Below are positions 1 to 8,013 of a stretch of 46,903 nt of DNA, one piece after another; positions within the stretch are counted from its first letter, which is position 1, and every line of letters begins with the position of its first letter. The notes below the pieces were generated by a model, which worked only from the letters and a program-made list of their open reading frames with translations, did no database searches and was not told where the DNA came from. The DNA is taken from positions 1 to 46,903 of the forward strand of contig QUBZ01000024.1 of the NCBI GenBank assembly GCA_014338005.1. The letters run 5' to 3'. The position numbers and the translations under genes were made by a program. This DNA comes from Chloroflexota bacterium. Lineage in GTDB: Bacteria; Chloroflexota; Anaerolineae; Aggregatilineales; Phototrophicaceae.

Positions 1-380
1 CCCTCGCGCAGCGTGACGGCGATGGAATAGGGTTCTTCGCCGGTAGCGCAGCCGGCGCTCCAAATGTGCATCTGGCGGCTGTCGCGGCGTTGCACAACGA
101 GATCGGGTAAGATATAGTTTCTGAGCAGTTGTAAATAGGGTTGATGGCGAAAAAAGTAGGTTTCGCCAATCGCCAGCGTGTGAATAAGCTGCTGCCAGGT
201 TGGCGCGGTTTCTGGCGTGGCGCGCAGCGTTTGAACCAGCCGCGCCAGATCGCCCTGAGCGAGATCATACAGAATGGCTTCCAGATGCGCCCGAAACTGC
301 GCGCCGACGGCTAAGCCGGTACGCTGCTCAATAAGGGCGATAGCCTCTAAGATGTAGGGAGTGTCAGAGTCGGTTGGCAT
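1..380 (-). CDS. cheR: CheR-type protein-glutamate methyltransferase, N-terminal part (runs off left edge)
   Basis: The first 126 residues are present and the gene continues beyond base 1. CheR methylates chemoreceptor glutamates using S-adenosylmethionine. Visible: an N-terminal helical region (about residues 1-70), then GETYFFR (72-78) and WSAGCATGEEPYS (107-119). The latter is the characteristic CheR SAM-binding motif I. The start at 380 is the ATG that begins the recognisable N-domain. No Shine-Dalgarno lies in front of it. A TACAAT hexamer ends 6 bases before the ATG, so a leaderless message is possible. It is divergent from the secreted-protein gene at 460. No other chemotaxis gene is in the window, so its partners are unknown. 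Family call is firm; the exact receptor substrate is not. Confidence 0.88.
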   Translation of the reverse strand, partial: MPTDSDTPYILEAIALIEQRTGLAVGAQFRAHLEAILYDLAQGDLARLVQTLRATPETAPTWQQLIHTLAIGETYFFRHQPYLQLLRNYILPDLVVQRRDSRQMHIWSAGCATGEEPYSIAVTLRE

Positions 381-386
381 ATATAA

Positions 387-419
387 ATTGTAATGGGTGT
401 GCGCTGCTGAACCTATTAT
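387..419. promoter_or_regulatory. Divergent promoter region (candidate -10 elements)
   Basis: On the minus strand TACAAT (plus-strand bases 387-392) sits 6 bases before the cheR ATG. On the plus strand TATTAT (414-419) lies upstream of the TTG start at 460. No good -35 match is visible for either, so these are weak assignments based on A+T-rich hexamers in a short divergent gap. Confidence 0.3.
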
Positions 420-459
420 ATACTTAAAGTGTCGCGTGCCTCTCACAGGAGAACAAACC

Positions 460-3400
460 TTGTTTCGTTTCCTCAAAGCGTTTTCGGCGCTGATCGTCGT
501 TAGTCTGGTACTCTCCGGGGTGTCTGCACAAAACACTGTTCAATCGTCGCCGGGAACGCCTCCGGTCGCGGCGCTCATCACCGTGTCCCAGCCGGACGCC
601 GACGGCATCGTGACCATCACCGGCCAGGCGGGCGCGGTTTTCCCCGCCGCACAGGTGGCCGTCCGCAATCTGTACACCGAAGAAACGGTTTACACCCAGG
701 CCGGCGTGACCGGCGCGTTTAAAGCCAGCCTCTACGGCCCCGGCAATACGCCGTTCTGGATCAGCCCCGCCCAGAACATCCCCAACAACCTTCGCAACCG
801 CCCCGGTTCGCTGCCCGGCGGGCCGGGTACGATCATCTACGGCCCATTCCCGGAAACGCCGGCAGCCGGCATGGCCGTCACACAGGTGGCAGTTGACGGC
901 AGCCTGACCGACTGGGAGGCCGCATACACCAACACGGCGGTGCAGACACAGCCGCCGGTCTACGCACTGGTCAATCAAAATTCATTATACGTGGGTTTTG
1001 CGCCCGCTACCTCTCCGGCTTATACACAGCTAACGCTCACCTTCACGCTGGACGGCGCGCTGTACAGCCTGACGCTTGACCCCCGCCAGGAGCGGCTGGC
1101 GGCGCTGCGGCGCATCCAGCCCAACGAGCGCGACCTGGGCAGCCTGGCCGTCTCCGCCGCGCAGGCGCAGGCCATTGAAATCCGCATCCCTTTTCTGCCG
1201 ATCAACCCCAACAATACCGGCATCGAAACTGCCACGCTGGAGCGGATTCAATTCCTGGGCGCGGATGGTGCGGAACTGCTGACCATCCCCGTCGAGCAGC
1301 CGGTAACGATTTTGCCGGATGAAGCAGATGGAATCACGCACCTCAACAGCCTGTTGGGCGAAACCTTCACGCGCTTTGCCATTTCCGGCCCGGTCGCTCA
1401 GGGAGCCAGCCGGTGGACGGCGCGCGGGCGGATTAACGCGCTGGCGTTCGAACCGGGCGAGCAGATGGTCTTACAGCTTGACGTAACCCTGAACGCGCCC
1501 GACCTGCCGGAGGGGCTGACCGGCCTGAAGATGATGGGACAGGTCGGCTTGCAGCCGCTCATCGGCCCGGACGGGCGGCAGGCTGCCGGCGGGCTGAACA
1601 GCAATAACGGATGGGCCGACCTGCTGACGCCGAGCGGCCTGGCGATCACCAACCTTAGCGGCGATTTTATCCTGGGGCAAGCCGCCGTCCCTGCGTCGCA
1701 AATCATCCGCCAGGGCAGCCGGCTGCTGTTCGGCCTGCAATTTGCCGTCACGCTGCCGGATGATCTGCCCGCCGGGCGGTATGTGCCGTTTTTCCAGGGC
1801 TTCGCGCAGGTAGCCGACGGCGAACCGTTTGCCTGGGAAGCCAACGGGCTGTTCGGAAGCGGGGGAACGATCTCCACCCACCCGCTGACGCGGCTGCCGC
1901 TGGTGTTAAACGTCGGAACGATCGAAACCGGCCATCTGGTCTGGACGCTGTTCCAGGATAACCCCAGCAGCGGCAGCCGGGGACTGCTGGCCGACGAAGA
2001 CCGCGCCGATTACGCGCTTTCAAACCGGGTGCGCTTCGACAGCCCGACCTACATCCTGCCGCGATTAAACGGCCCCGGCGGCGAACCGACTGCCTACCCG
2101 ATTGAGCCGTATCTGCTAAACCAGATGCCCAACGCCTACGATACCAGCGCACCGCCGCTGGTGCCGTTCCTGTTCCCCGGCGGGCGCTTGAGCGCGCGCA
2201 TCACCCGCCCCAATGGCGCGGTGGATAACCTGGGCAGCGCCTCAATTTTGCAGAGCCGGCTTTCGACGGCGGCGCTGGACGAGCGCGCGTTATTCGGCGC
2301 GCAGTCGCCGGTGGATGTTTACCGGCTGACGACCTTAAACCCCGCTTTCACGAATTACGTGTTTGAAGATTATGGCGTTTACATCATCGAGCTGAGCGGC
2401 AGCCTGGAGGATGTATGGGGCAACCGCTATGACGGCGGCGGCACGTACCGGGTGCTGGTCGCCGAGCCGCTGTACCTGCTGCCCGGCGTGCTGCCTGGCA
2501 CGCCTTTCGAGGTCGGCGACACGTTTTATCCCGGCCTGCGGGTGCAGCCCGGCGCGCCGGCAGATGTAACCATCACAGCGCGTATTTATCCGCTGGACGG
2601 CGGGGACCCCATCGAACATATCATCACCGGGCAGGCCAACCGCAGCGGTTATTTTTACCCGGATTCGGGCGGGTTCGCCTTTGATGTTCCGGGCGAATAC
2701 GTGATTGATTACGAAGCCCGCTACACCGACGCCGAAGGCAAATTATGGGCCGCCAGCCAGCGTACCGCCGGCGTCATCGCCGATGCGGACGGCGCGCTGG
2801 TGGCGCGCGGTCGGCGCGGGCTGGATGGCGTGGTCGGGCGCGCGCGTCCGGCCTGGTTTACGCTCAGCCGCTACTTGTCCGTCGTGCCGGATGCCGGCGG
2901 TACGCTCAACTACCCTTATCACAGCGGCGATGTCGCCTGGGTTGCTGCCGACGGGCGTTTTAACCCGGTCATTCAGGTTCAGGATCGGCAGGGCGATTAT
3001 GCCAACTGGCTGATCGAAAACCTGCCCGACTACATTACGCCGTCCGGCCTCAGCCTGCCGCAGGCGGCTGCGGAAGACGAACTACCGCTGGGTACATTTT
3101 CACCAGCCGATAATCTCTACGGCGTGCCGCTCATCCCGGAACGAATCGTCAACACAGGCTACTTTTATATCAGCGCGGTACGCCCCGGCGTGACTGCTCG
3201 GCAGTTCGTGGCCGGCAGCGCCGATGACGGCCTATCGCTGGCCTGGGACTGGAACGACCCGCTCAACCAGCAGACCGGGGTCGGCATCACCGGGACGCGC
3301 GTGGGCGATTATCTGTTTCTGTTCGGCGGGGCCGTCCTGCGTAACGACGCCATCAATTTGCGCGATACGGCCATTTATGCCGCCGTCGCCATGACCATCA

Positions 3401-4221
3401 GCCCAGACGATGCGCGCGGACCGCGCGTATTCCCGCCGTACCGGGGCGAAGCCGGCGGCCCGAACGGCGGGGCGCTGCTGGTGTTAAACGATACCGAAAT
3501 TAATATGTTCTTCCACCCCACCGGCCTTCAGCCGGGGCAGGTGCTGGAGGTGGGCGACACGGTGGCCGTCGCCGGGCAGCTTGCGCCCACGCTGCCGTCG
3601 GTCGTGTCGGTCACAGTGACCGCGCCGGGCGGCGAAACCTGCACCTTCGAGGGGACGGCCAGCAGCGTCGGGTATTTCTACCAGCCGGAGAACGATTTTC
3701 AGGTCGAACAGGCCGGCATCTGGACGGTGGAAATCGCCGTCCGGCATGAAGGGCTGACCTCCGCCGGGCAGATCGAGCCGCCGCCGCCCACTGGCGGCCT
3801 GCTGGGCGCAGGCGGCGGGCGTTTTCAGTTTTACGTCGTACCGGCTGAAGCCCAACCCGCCACCTGGAACGATACGCGCATTGATACGCGCATCCCGCCG
3901 GCGTTTCCGTACAACTTCAATTTGCGGCTGCCTCAGGACTGGCGCGATCTCCAGGTCAGTTACACCGTCACCATGCCGGGTTACGTGCTGGATGCCGGAG
4001 TCAGCCGGCCCGCCGGCGGCTCGTACACCTACCAGTATAACCCGGCCAATCTGTCGCGCGTGTTCGCCAACCTGGAAAGCAACGGCCAGGGGGCCGGGCC
4101 GGCAGCGTCCGACGTGGTGGCGCTGACGTTTGTCATTACCGGGTTCGACAGCAACGGACGCTTGCAGATTCAAACCCGCACGTTCACGGTTATGCACGAC
4201 CGCCTGGTAACATTCGACTGA
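460..4221 (+). CDS. Large secreted protein with CBM9/DOMON-like segment and repeated Ig-like domains
   Basis: Encodes about 1253 residues from a TTG start preceded by AGGAGA at 447-452 (7-base spacing). An in-frame upstream start at 397 lacks a ribosome site and would bury the signal peptide. A clear signal peptide follows (MFRFLKAF... to VSA/QN, about residues 1-23). Around residues 135-230 a segment containing VDGSLTDW followed by a beta-rich stretch resembles the carbohydrate-binding family 9/DOMON-like fold. Two later segments (about 675-775 and 1020-1120) share the pattern EVGDT...V.VT...GYFY and appear to be duplicated Ig-like units. The protein is therefore probably exported and beta-rich. 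I see no enzymatic motif. It is followed after 62 bases by the cytochrome/propeller gene on the same strand, so the two may act together. Function unknown. Confidence 0.8.
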   Translation: MFRFLKAFSALIVVSLVLSGVSAQNTVQSSPGTPPVAALITVSQPDADGIVTITGQAGAVFPAAQVAVRNLYTEETVYTQAGVTGAFKASLYGPGNTPFWISPAQNIPNNLRNRPGSLPGGPGTIIYGPFPETPAAGMAVTQVAVDGSLTDWEAAYTNTAVQTQPPVYALVNQNSLYVGFAPATSPAYTQLTLTFTLDGALYSLTLDPRQERLAALRRIQPNERDLGSLAVSAAQAQAIEIRIPFLPINPNNTGIETATLERIQFLGADGAELLTIPVEQPVTILPDEADGITHLNSLLGETFTRFAISGPVAQGASRWTARGRINALAFEPGEQMVLQLDVTLNAPDLPEGLTGLKMMGQVGLQPLIGPDGRQAAGGLNSNNGWADLLTPSGLAITNLSGDFILGQAAVPASQIIRQGSRLLFGLQFAVTLPDDLPAGRYVPFFQGFAQVADGEPFAWEANGLFGSGGTISTHPLTRLPLVLNVGTIETGHLVWTLFQDNPSSGSRGLLADEDRADYALSNRVRFDSPTYILPRLNGPGGEPTAYPIEPYLLNQMPNAYDTSAPPLVPFLFPGGRLSARITRPNGAVDNLGSASILQSRLSTAALDERALFGAQSPVDVYRLTTLNPAFTNYVFEDYGVYIIELSGSLEDVWGNRYDGGGTYRVLVAEPLYLLPGVLPGTPFEVGDTFYPGLRVQPGAPADVTITARIYPLDGGDPIEHIITGQANRSGYFYPDSGGFAFDVPGEYVIDYEARYTDAEGKLWAASQRTAGVIADADGALVARGRRGLDGVVGRARPAWFTLSRYLSVVPDAGGTLNYPYHSGDVAWVAADGRFNPVIQVQDRQGDYANWLIENLPDYITPSGLSLPQAAAEDELPLGTFSPADNLYGVPLIPERIVNTGYFYISAVRPGVTARQFVAGSADDGLSLAWDWNDPLNQQTGVGITGTRVGDYLFLFGGAVLRNDAINLRDTAIYAAVAMTISPDDARGPRVFPPYRGEAGGPNGGALLVLNDTEINMFFHPTGLQPGQVLEVGDTVAVAGQLAPTLPSVVSVTVTAPGGETCTFEGTASSVGYFYQPENDFQVEQAGIWTVEIAVRHEGLTSAGQIEPPPPTGGLLGAGGGRFQFYVVPAEAQPATWNDTRIDTRIPPAFPYNFNLRLPQDWRDLQVSYTVTMPGYVLDAGVSRPAGGSYTYQYNPANLSRVFANLESNGQGAGPAASDVVALTFVITGFDSNGRLQIQTRTFTVMHDRLVTFD

Positions 4222-4254
4222 TTGATGGTTTTTGCCTTTCGTCATTAGCACTCA

Positions 4255-4278
4255 GCCGCCGGTTTAAAACCCGGCGGC
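4255..4278 (+). other. Hairpin immediately before ribosome site
   Basis: GCCGCCGG (4255-4262) and CCGGCGGC (4271-4278) form a perfect 8-base stem with an 8-base A+T loop. It ends next to GAAGG (4279-4283), the ribosome site of the gene at 4293. It could damp readthrough or translation between the two secreted-protein genes. There is no T-run, so it is not a standard intrinsic terminator. Confidence 0.4.
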
Positions 4279-4292
4279 GAAGGTTGGAACCC

Positions 4293-6116
4293 ATGCCCGA
4301 ACGCAAACGTTGTCACCGGCTGCGCCCCCTACAGTGGTTTACCCTGGCCTTTGCCCTGCTGCTGACCGGCTTGGCTGCCCCCCCCGCCGCCGCCCAGCAG
4401 CGCGGCGGAACACCCACCCCCCTGCCGCTGTACGCCCTGCCGGACCCGCGCGGGCGTTTTGCCACGTCCAATACCATCGCCCTTTCCCGCGATAACCGGA
4501 CGCTGGTCGCCGCCAACATGCTCAACAACACCGTTTCCATCATCCTGCCCGCCCAGCGCCAGATGGCGGCGGAGATCGCCGTCGGCCAGGACCCGCGTTC
4601 GGTGGCGCTGACGGACGACGGCGCGCTGGCGGTCGTCACCAACCGGCAGGACGGCACGCTCTCGCTGGTGGATATTGCGGCGCAAGAGGTGACGGCGGTC
4701 ATTCCGCTCGGCGGCATTTTCCCCTATGCTGTCGTCATCGGAGACAACAATCTCGCTTACGTTTCGCTCCAGGGCAGCAGCCAGATCGCGGTCGTAGACC
4801 TGACCGCGCGCCAAGTGATCGAGCGCGTCCCAACCCCGGATTTCCCGACCGGCCTGGCGCTGTGGGAGGACTTTTTATACGTCACCCACTTCTGGAGCGG
4901 CGATATAAGCCTAGTTTATCTGCCCCAGGGGCGTGTGGTGGACACCGCCTCAACCGGCGTGGACACCGGCCTGTCGCAGGCGGTCGAACTGGACGTAACG
5001 CGCGGCATCGCCTACCTGCCGCAGACGCGCAGCAACGCTCAGAATACCAACCTCACCTTCGATACGATTGTTTTTCCGGTCATCAATTCGATGGATTTAC
5101 GCGGCCTTAGCCTGGAACGCCGCAGCCGCATCAACCTGGATACCGTAGCCCAGCCGGTTAATATGCCCTTCGCGCTGGCGCTTGACCGCTTCCAGAACCG
5201 CATGTATATCGCCAACGCCGGCAGCAACAACGTCATCGTGTACGATCTTGGCAGCGGCCAAACGCGCGGCATAATAGAAGTGGACTCCAACCCGCGCGGC
5301 ATCCTGCTCAACCGGGACAATACCCTGCTGTTCGTCCATAATGCGCTGGAAGGCACGCTCTCGGTTGTCCAGACCAGCAACCTGGAGATCATTGACGAAC
5401 TGCCCATCAGCAACCTGACTATCCCGGTGGATATTCTACTGGGGGCGCAGTATTTTTACACTGCCGCCAATCCGCGCCTGAGCGCCGATAACTGGGTCAG
5501 CTGCGGCAACTGCCACTTCGACGGACTCTCCGATGGCCGCGTCTGGCGCGGTTTTGCCGATGGGCCGCGTAATACGCCCGTGCTGTACGGCGTCCAGGAA
5601 ACGCCGCCCTACAACTGGTCGGGAACGTGGGATGAATTGCAGGATGTTGAGCTGAAAATCCGCAGCCTGCAAGCCGGAACAGGGCTGATTGAAGGCCAGA
5701 ACCTCAACCCGCCGCTGGGCGACCCCCACGCCGGCCTGTCGCTTGATCTGGACATCCTGGCGAGCTACCTGGCTTCGCTGCGCGGGCCGGCCAGCCTGCC
5801 GCCCGACGACCCGGCGCTGGTGGAACGCGGCGCGGCGGTCTTTGCGGAGCGCGGCTGTACGGACTGCCACACGGGCGCGGCGGCCACCAACCGGGGGCGG
5901 AGCGATGTCGGCACAGGTGACGATTCCCCGGATGGCGCGTTCGATGTGCCTTCGCTGCGCTGGCTGTGGTTGAGCGCCCCATACCTCCACGATGGCCGCG
6001 CGCAAACCCTGCTGGATGTGTTCACCCTGCCCGGCGCGCACCAGTTAATCTACAACGTCCCAATGGAGGGCATCCACGCGCTGACGGCCTACCTGATGAC
6101 TCTGCCCACGCCGTAA
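4293..6116 (+). CDS. Secreted YVTN beta-propeller protein with C-terminal di-heme cytochrome c domain
   Basis: 607 residues from ATG 4293, which has GAAGG 9 bases upstream; a TTG three codons earlier is less well placed. A signal peptide ends near APPAAAQQ. The first two thirds (about residues 45-400) are YVTN/NHL-type propeller blades with recurring patterns such as VAANMLNNTVSI, VVTNRQDGTLSLVDI and YIANAGSNNVIVYDL. The last 200 residues carry two heme-attachment motifs, CGNCH and CTDCH, and the segment SAPYLHDGRAQTLLDV. That segment is typical of the C-terminal domain of the cytochrome c peroxidase/MauG superfamily. It is expected to be an extracytoplasmic electron-transfer or peroxidase-like protein. 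The large secreted protein just upstream may be a partner. Substrate unknown. Confidence 0.85.
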   Translation: MPERKRCHRLRPLQWFTLAFALLLTGLAAPPAAAQQRGGTPTPLPLYALPDPRGRFATSNTIALSRDNRTLVAANMLNNTVSIILPAQRQMAAEIAVGQDPRSVALTDDGALAVVTNRQDGTLSLVDIAAQEVTAVIPLGGIFPYAVVIGDNNLAYVSLQGSSQIAVVDLTARQVIERVPTPDFPTGLALWEDFLYVTHFWSGDISLVYLPQGRVVDTASTGVDTGLSQAVELDVTRGIAYLPQTRSNAQNTNLTFDTIVFPVINSMDLRGLSLERRSRINLDTVAQPVNMPFALALDRFQNRMYIANAGSNNVIVYDLGSGQTRGIIEVDSNPRGILLNRDNTLLFVHNALEGTLSVVQTSNLEIIDELPISNLTIPVDILLGAQYFYTAANPRLSADNWVSCGNCHFDGLSDGRVWRGFADGPRNTPVLYGVQETPPYNWSGTWDELQDVELKIRSLQAGTGLIEGQNLNPPLGDPHAGLSLDLDILASYLASLRGPASLPPDDPALVERGAAVFAERGCTDCHTGAAATNRGRSDVGTGDDSPDGAFDVPSLRWLWLSAPYLHDGRAQTLLDVFTLPGAHQLIYNVPMEGIHALTAYLMTLPTP

Positions 6117-6140
6117 AAAGCACCCAGAGTCAACTCCAAA

Positions 6141-6227
6141 TTTAACTCTTGCGAAACCGGCGGGATTCCGGCTATATTTATGATGTAAATAATCGTAATT
6201 CGCTGTCGTGCAAAGGCAAGAGTTTAA
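6141..6227. promoter_or_regulatory. Candidate autoregulatory operator sites (two nested dyads)
   Basis: TTTAACTCTTGC (6141-6152) and GCAAGAGTTTAA (6216-6227) are inverted copies matching at 11 of 12 bases. One overlaps the -35 region and the other runs into the start codon. Between them TATTTA-TGATG-TAAATA (6175-6191) is a second dyad over the -10/start-site region. Placement around the promoter of a metalloregulator suggests autorepression, but neither matches a DtxR or MntR consensus I can state with certainty. Confidence 0.35.
6149..6178 (+). promoter_or_regulatory. Predicted promoter of the DtxR/MntR-type regulator
   Basis: TTGCGA (6149-6154), an 18-base spacer and TATATT (6173-6178) form a reasonable vegetative promoter ahead of the ATG at 6227. 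Both hexamers are overlapped by dyad sequences described separately. Confidence 0.5.
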
Positions 6228-6913
6228 TGGGCGCAAGTGCCGCGATGCAAGAATACCTGGCGGAAGCCTACCGGCTGGCTTACTACCAGGAAGAAGATAA
6301 TCCCTACATTTCGACCTCGGCGCTGGCGGACGTGCTGCACGTTTCGGCCCCGGCGGTCACGCGCATGGTGCAGCGCCTGAAAGAAGCCGGCTACCTGGAA
6401 CACGAACCTTATCGCGGCATTTGTTTAACCCCGGCGGGCGAGCGCGAGGCACTGGTTTCGATCCGCCGCCACCGGCTGGTAGAGCGGTTTTTAGTGGATG
6501 TGATGCAGTTTGGCTGGCACGAGGTACACGACAGCGCCGACGAGTTGGGCGCGGTAGTCAGCGCCCCGGTCGTGGAGCGCATGGCGGAAATGGCCGGCCA
6601 CCCCCGCCGCTGCCCGCACGGCGAGCCGATCCCCACACCGGACGGCATCATGCCGCGCGTGAAAGATTTTCCGCTTAACCAGACCCGGCCAGGCGATGAG
6701 ATGGTCATCAGCCGCGTCAGCACCCACGACGCCGACAAACTGCTCTATCTGGGGTCGCTGGGTTTAAAACCCGGCACGCATTTCCAGGTGGTCGAACGCG
6801 CGCCGTTTAACGGGCCGATTCAGCTCCGGGTCGAGGGCGAACTGCGCGTCATCGGCCACGAGCTGGCCGGGACGCTGCGCGTCTGTTCACCGGCAGAATT
6901 TGAACTAACTTGA
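6227..6913 (+). CDS. DtxR/MntR-family metal-dependent transcriptional regulator
   Basis: 228 residues from ATG 6227. The longer frame from 6149 would read through the promoter dyads, so it was rejected. Residues about 5-75 form a winged helix with the DtxR signature (SAPAVTRMVQRLKEAGYLEHEPYRG). Residues about 75-140 are the metal-binding/dimerisation domain, including HEVHDSADELGAVVS and a GHPRRCPHGEPIP segment typical of the family. The C-terminal third (about 150-225) resembles a FeoA/SH3-like domain. It probably represses manganese- or iron-uptake genes when metal is plentiful. It stands alone, with no transporter beside it; the next gene is convergent. Choice between Mn and Fe specificity is not possible from the sequence alone. 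Confidence 0.88.
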   Translation: MGASAAMQEYLAEAYRLAYYQEEDNPYISTSALADVLHVSAPAVTRMVQRLKEAGYLEHEPYRGICLTPAGEREALVSIRRHRLVERFLVDVMQFGWHEVHDSADELGAVVSAPVVERMAEMAGHPRRCPHGEPIPTPDGIMPRVKDFPLNQTRPGDEMVISRVSTHDADKLLYLGSLGLKPGTHFQVVERAPFNGPIQLRVEGELRVIGHELAGTLRVCSPAEFELT

Positions 6914-6942
6914 AAGTTAAAGCGCCCCCTCACCACAGTTTG

Positions 6943-8001
6943 CTACGGCAGCCAGACCGGCTGTAAATCGCCCACATCCTGACCGATGAGCCGGCGCAGC
7001 CCGCTCCCATCAGGCTGAATCAGATTTAACTGCGCCCCCCGCTCGCGGTAGGAGATAAAAGCGATCCACGCGCCGTCCGGCGCCCAGGCCGGAAGCCAGT
7101 CAAAACCGGCGTGGTCGGTTAGGCGGCGCAGGCCGCAGCGCCGCAGCCCACGCGCCGCCGCACCATCCAGGGTGAAATCGCAGGCGGCGTCCGCCACATA
7201 TACATCGGCATTGTCCGACTGTAAAGCCGCCAGCGCCAGCCGGCGGCCATCCGGCGACCAGGCATAACGCCGCACGTCCAGCGTATCGGGCGTCAGGCGG
7301 CGGAGATTCCCCCCATCCGCGTCCAGGACATATAAACCCAGCGCGAAACCATCAAAAGCTATGAAGGCCAACCAGCGGCCATCCGGCGACCAGGCCAGAT
7401 TGTTGTAACCGCCGCGCAGCGGGTTAACGCGCCACCGAAGGCTGCCGCTGGCCGCGTCTACCACCTGTATATCCCCGGCGACGAATGCAACCTGGCTGCC
7501 GTCCGGCGACCAGGCGGGCGCCTGAAAGCTCACCGGCTGGTCGGAAAGCCGTTGTAACCCGCTGCCGTCTGCGTTAACGGCGTACAGATTGGGGAAATCG
7601 CCCTCGGCAGCGGCGATAAACGCCAAACGACGGCTGTCCGGCGACCAGGCCGGAAAATCGTTGTATCCCCAGCTTCCGCTGATGTTCACCGCATGGCGTC
7701 CGCTCAGGTCTGTCGTGTACAGGCGGGTCGTTTCATCAAAACGTTCGGCCACGAACGCTGCCCGCCGGCCATCCGGCGAAAGGGCGACGCGGCTCACCCC
7801 CAGCGGCAGCGTGAACAAATAGTGGCGGAACTCCCGGTCAACGTCTACCAGGTAGGTTTTGCCGCCCCGCGCGCGCGTCGGGGTGGTAAAAAATACGATC
7901 TTCCCGGTCGCCGGCAGAATATCCGCCGCCAGCAGCGCGCCGATCACGGCCACAAACAAAACGCCCGAAATCCCCAATCCCCAACCTGCCAGCCTGAACA
8001 T
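6943..8001 (-). CDS. Membrane-anchored TolB/WD40-like beta-propeller protein
   Basis: 352 residues. An N-terminal hydrophobic segment (about residues 5-28) is an uncleaved anchor or signal peptide. The rest consists of six PD40/TolB-type blades marked by repeated AWSPDGRRLAF-like strings (for example SPDGRRAAFVA, AWSPDSRRLAFIA, AWSPDGSQVAFVA, AWSPDGRWLAFIA). Such propellers are usually extracytoplasmic protein-binding scaffolds. The gene starts 12 bases after the stop of the hydantoinase-type gene on the same strand, so it is likely co-transcribed, although a functional link is not obvious. It ends 29 bases from the convergent metal regulator, with no clear terminator between them. Confidence 0.8.
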   Translation of the reverse strand: MFRLAGWGLGISGVLFVAVIGALLAADILPATGKIVFFTTPTRARGGKTYLVDVDREFRHYLFTLPLGVSRVALSPDGRRAAFVAERFDETTRLYTTDLSGRHAVNISGSWGYNDFPAWSPDSRRLAFIAAAEGDFPNLYAVNADGSGLQRLSDQPVSFQAPAWSPDGSQVAFVAGDIQVVDAASGSLRWRVNPLRGGYNNLAWSPDGRWLAFIAFDGFALGLYVLDADGGNLRRLTPDTLDVRRYAWSPDGRRLALAALQSDNADVYVADAACDFTLDGAAARGLRRCGLRRLTDHAGFDWLPAWAPDGAWIAFISYRERGAQLNLIQPDGSGLRRLIGQDVGDLQPVWLP

Positions 8002-8013
8002 CGTTTCCCACTG

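Noticed and set aside
3484..4251. Long antisense open frames inside the large secreted-protein gene
   Set aside because: High-G+C shadow frames without start context or recognisable domains.
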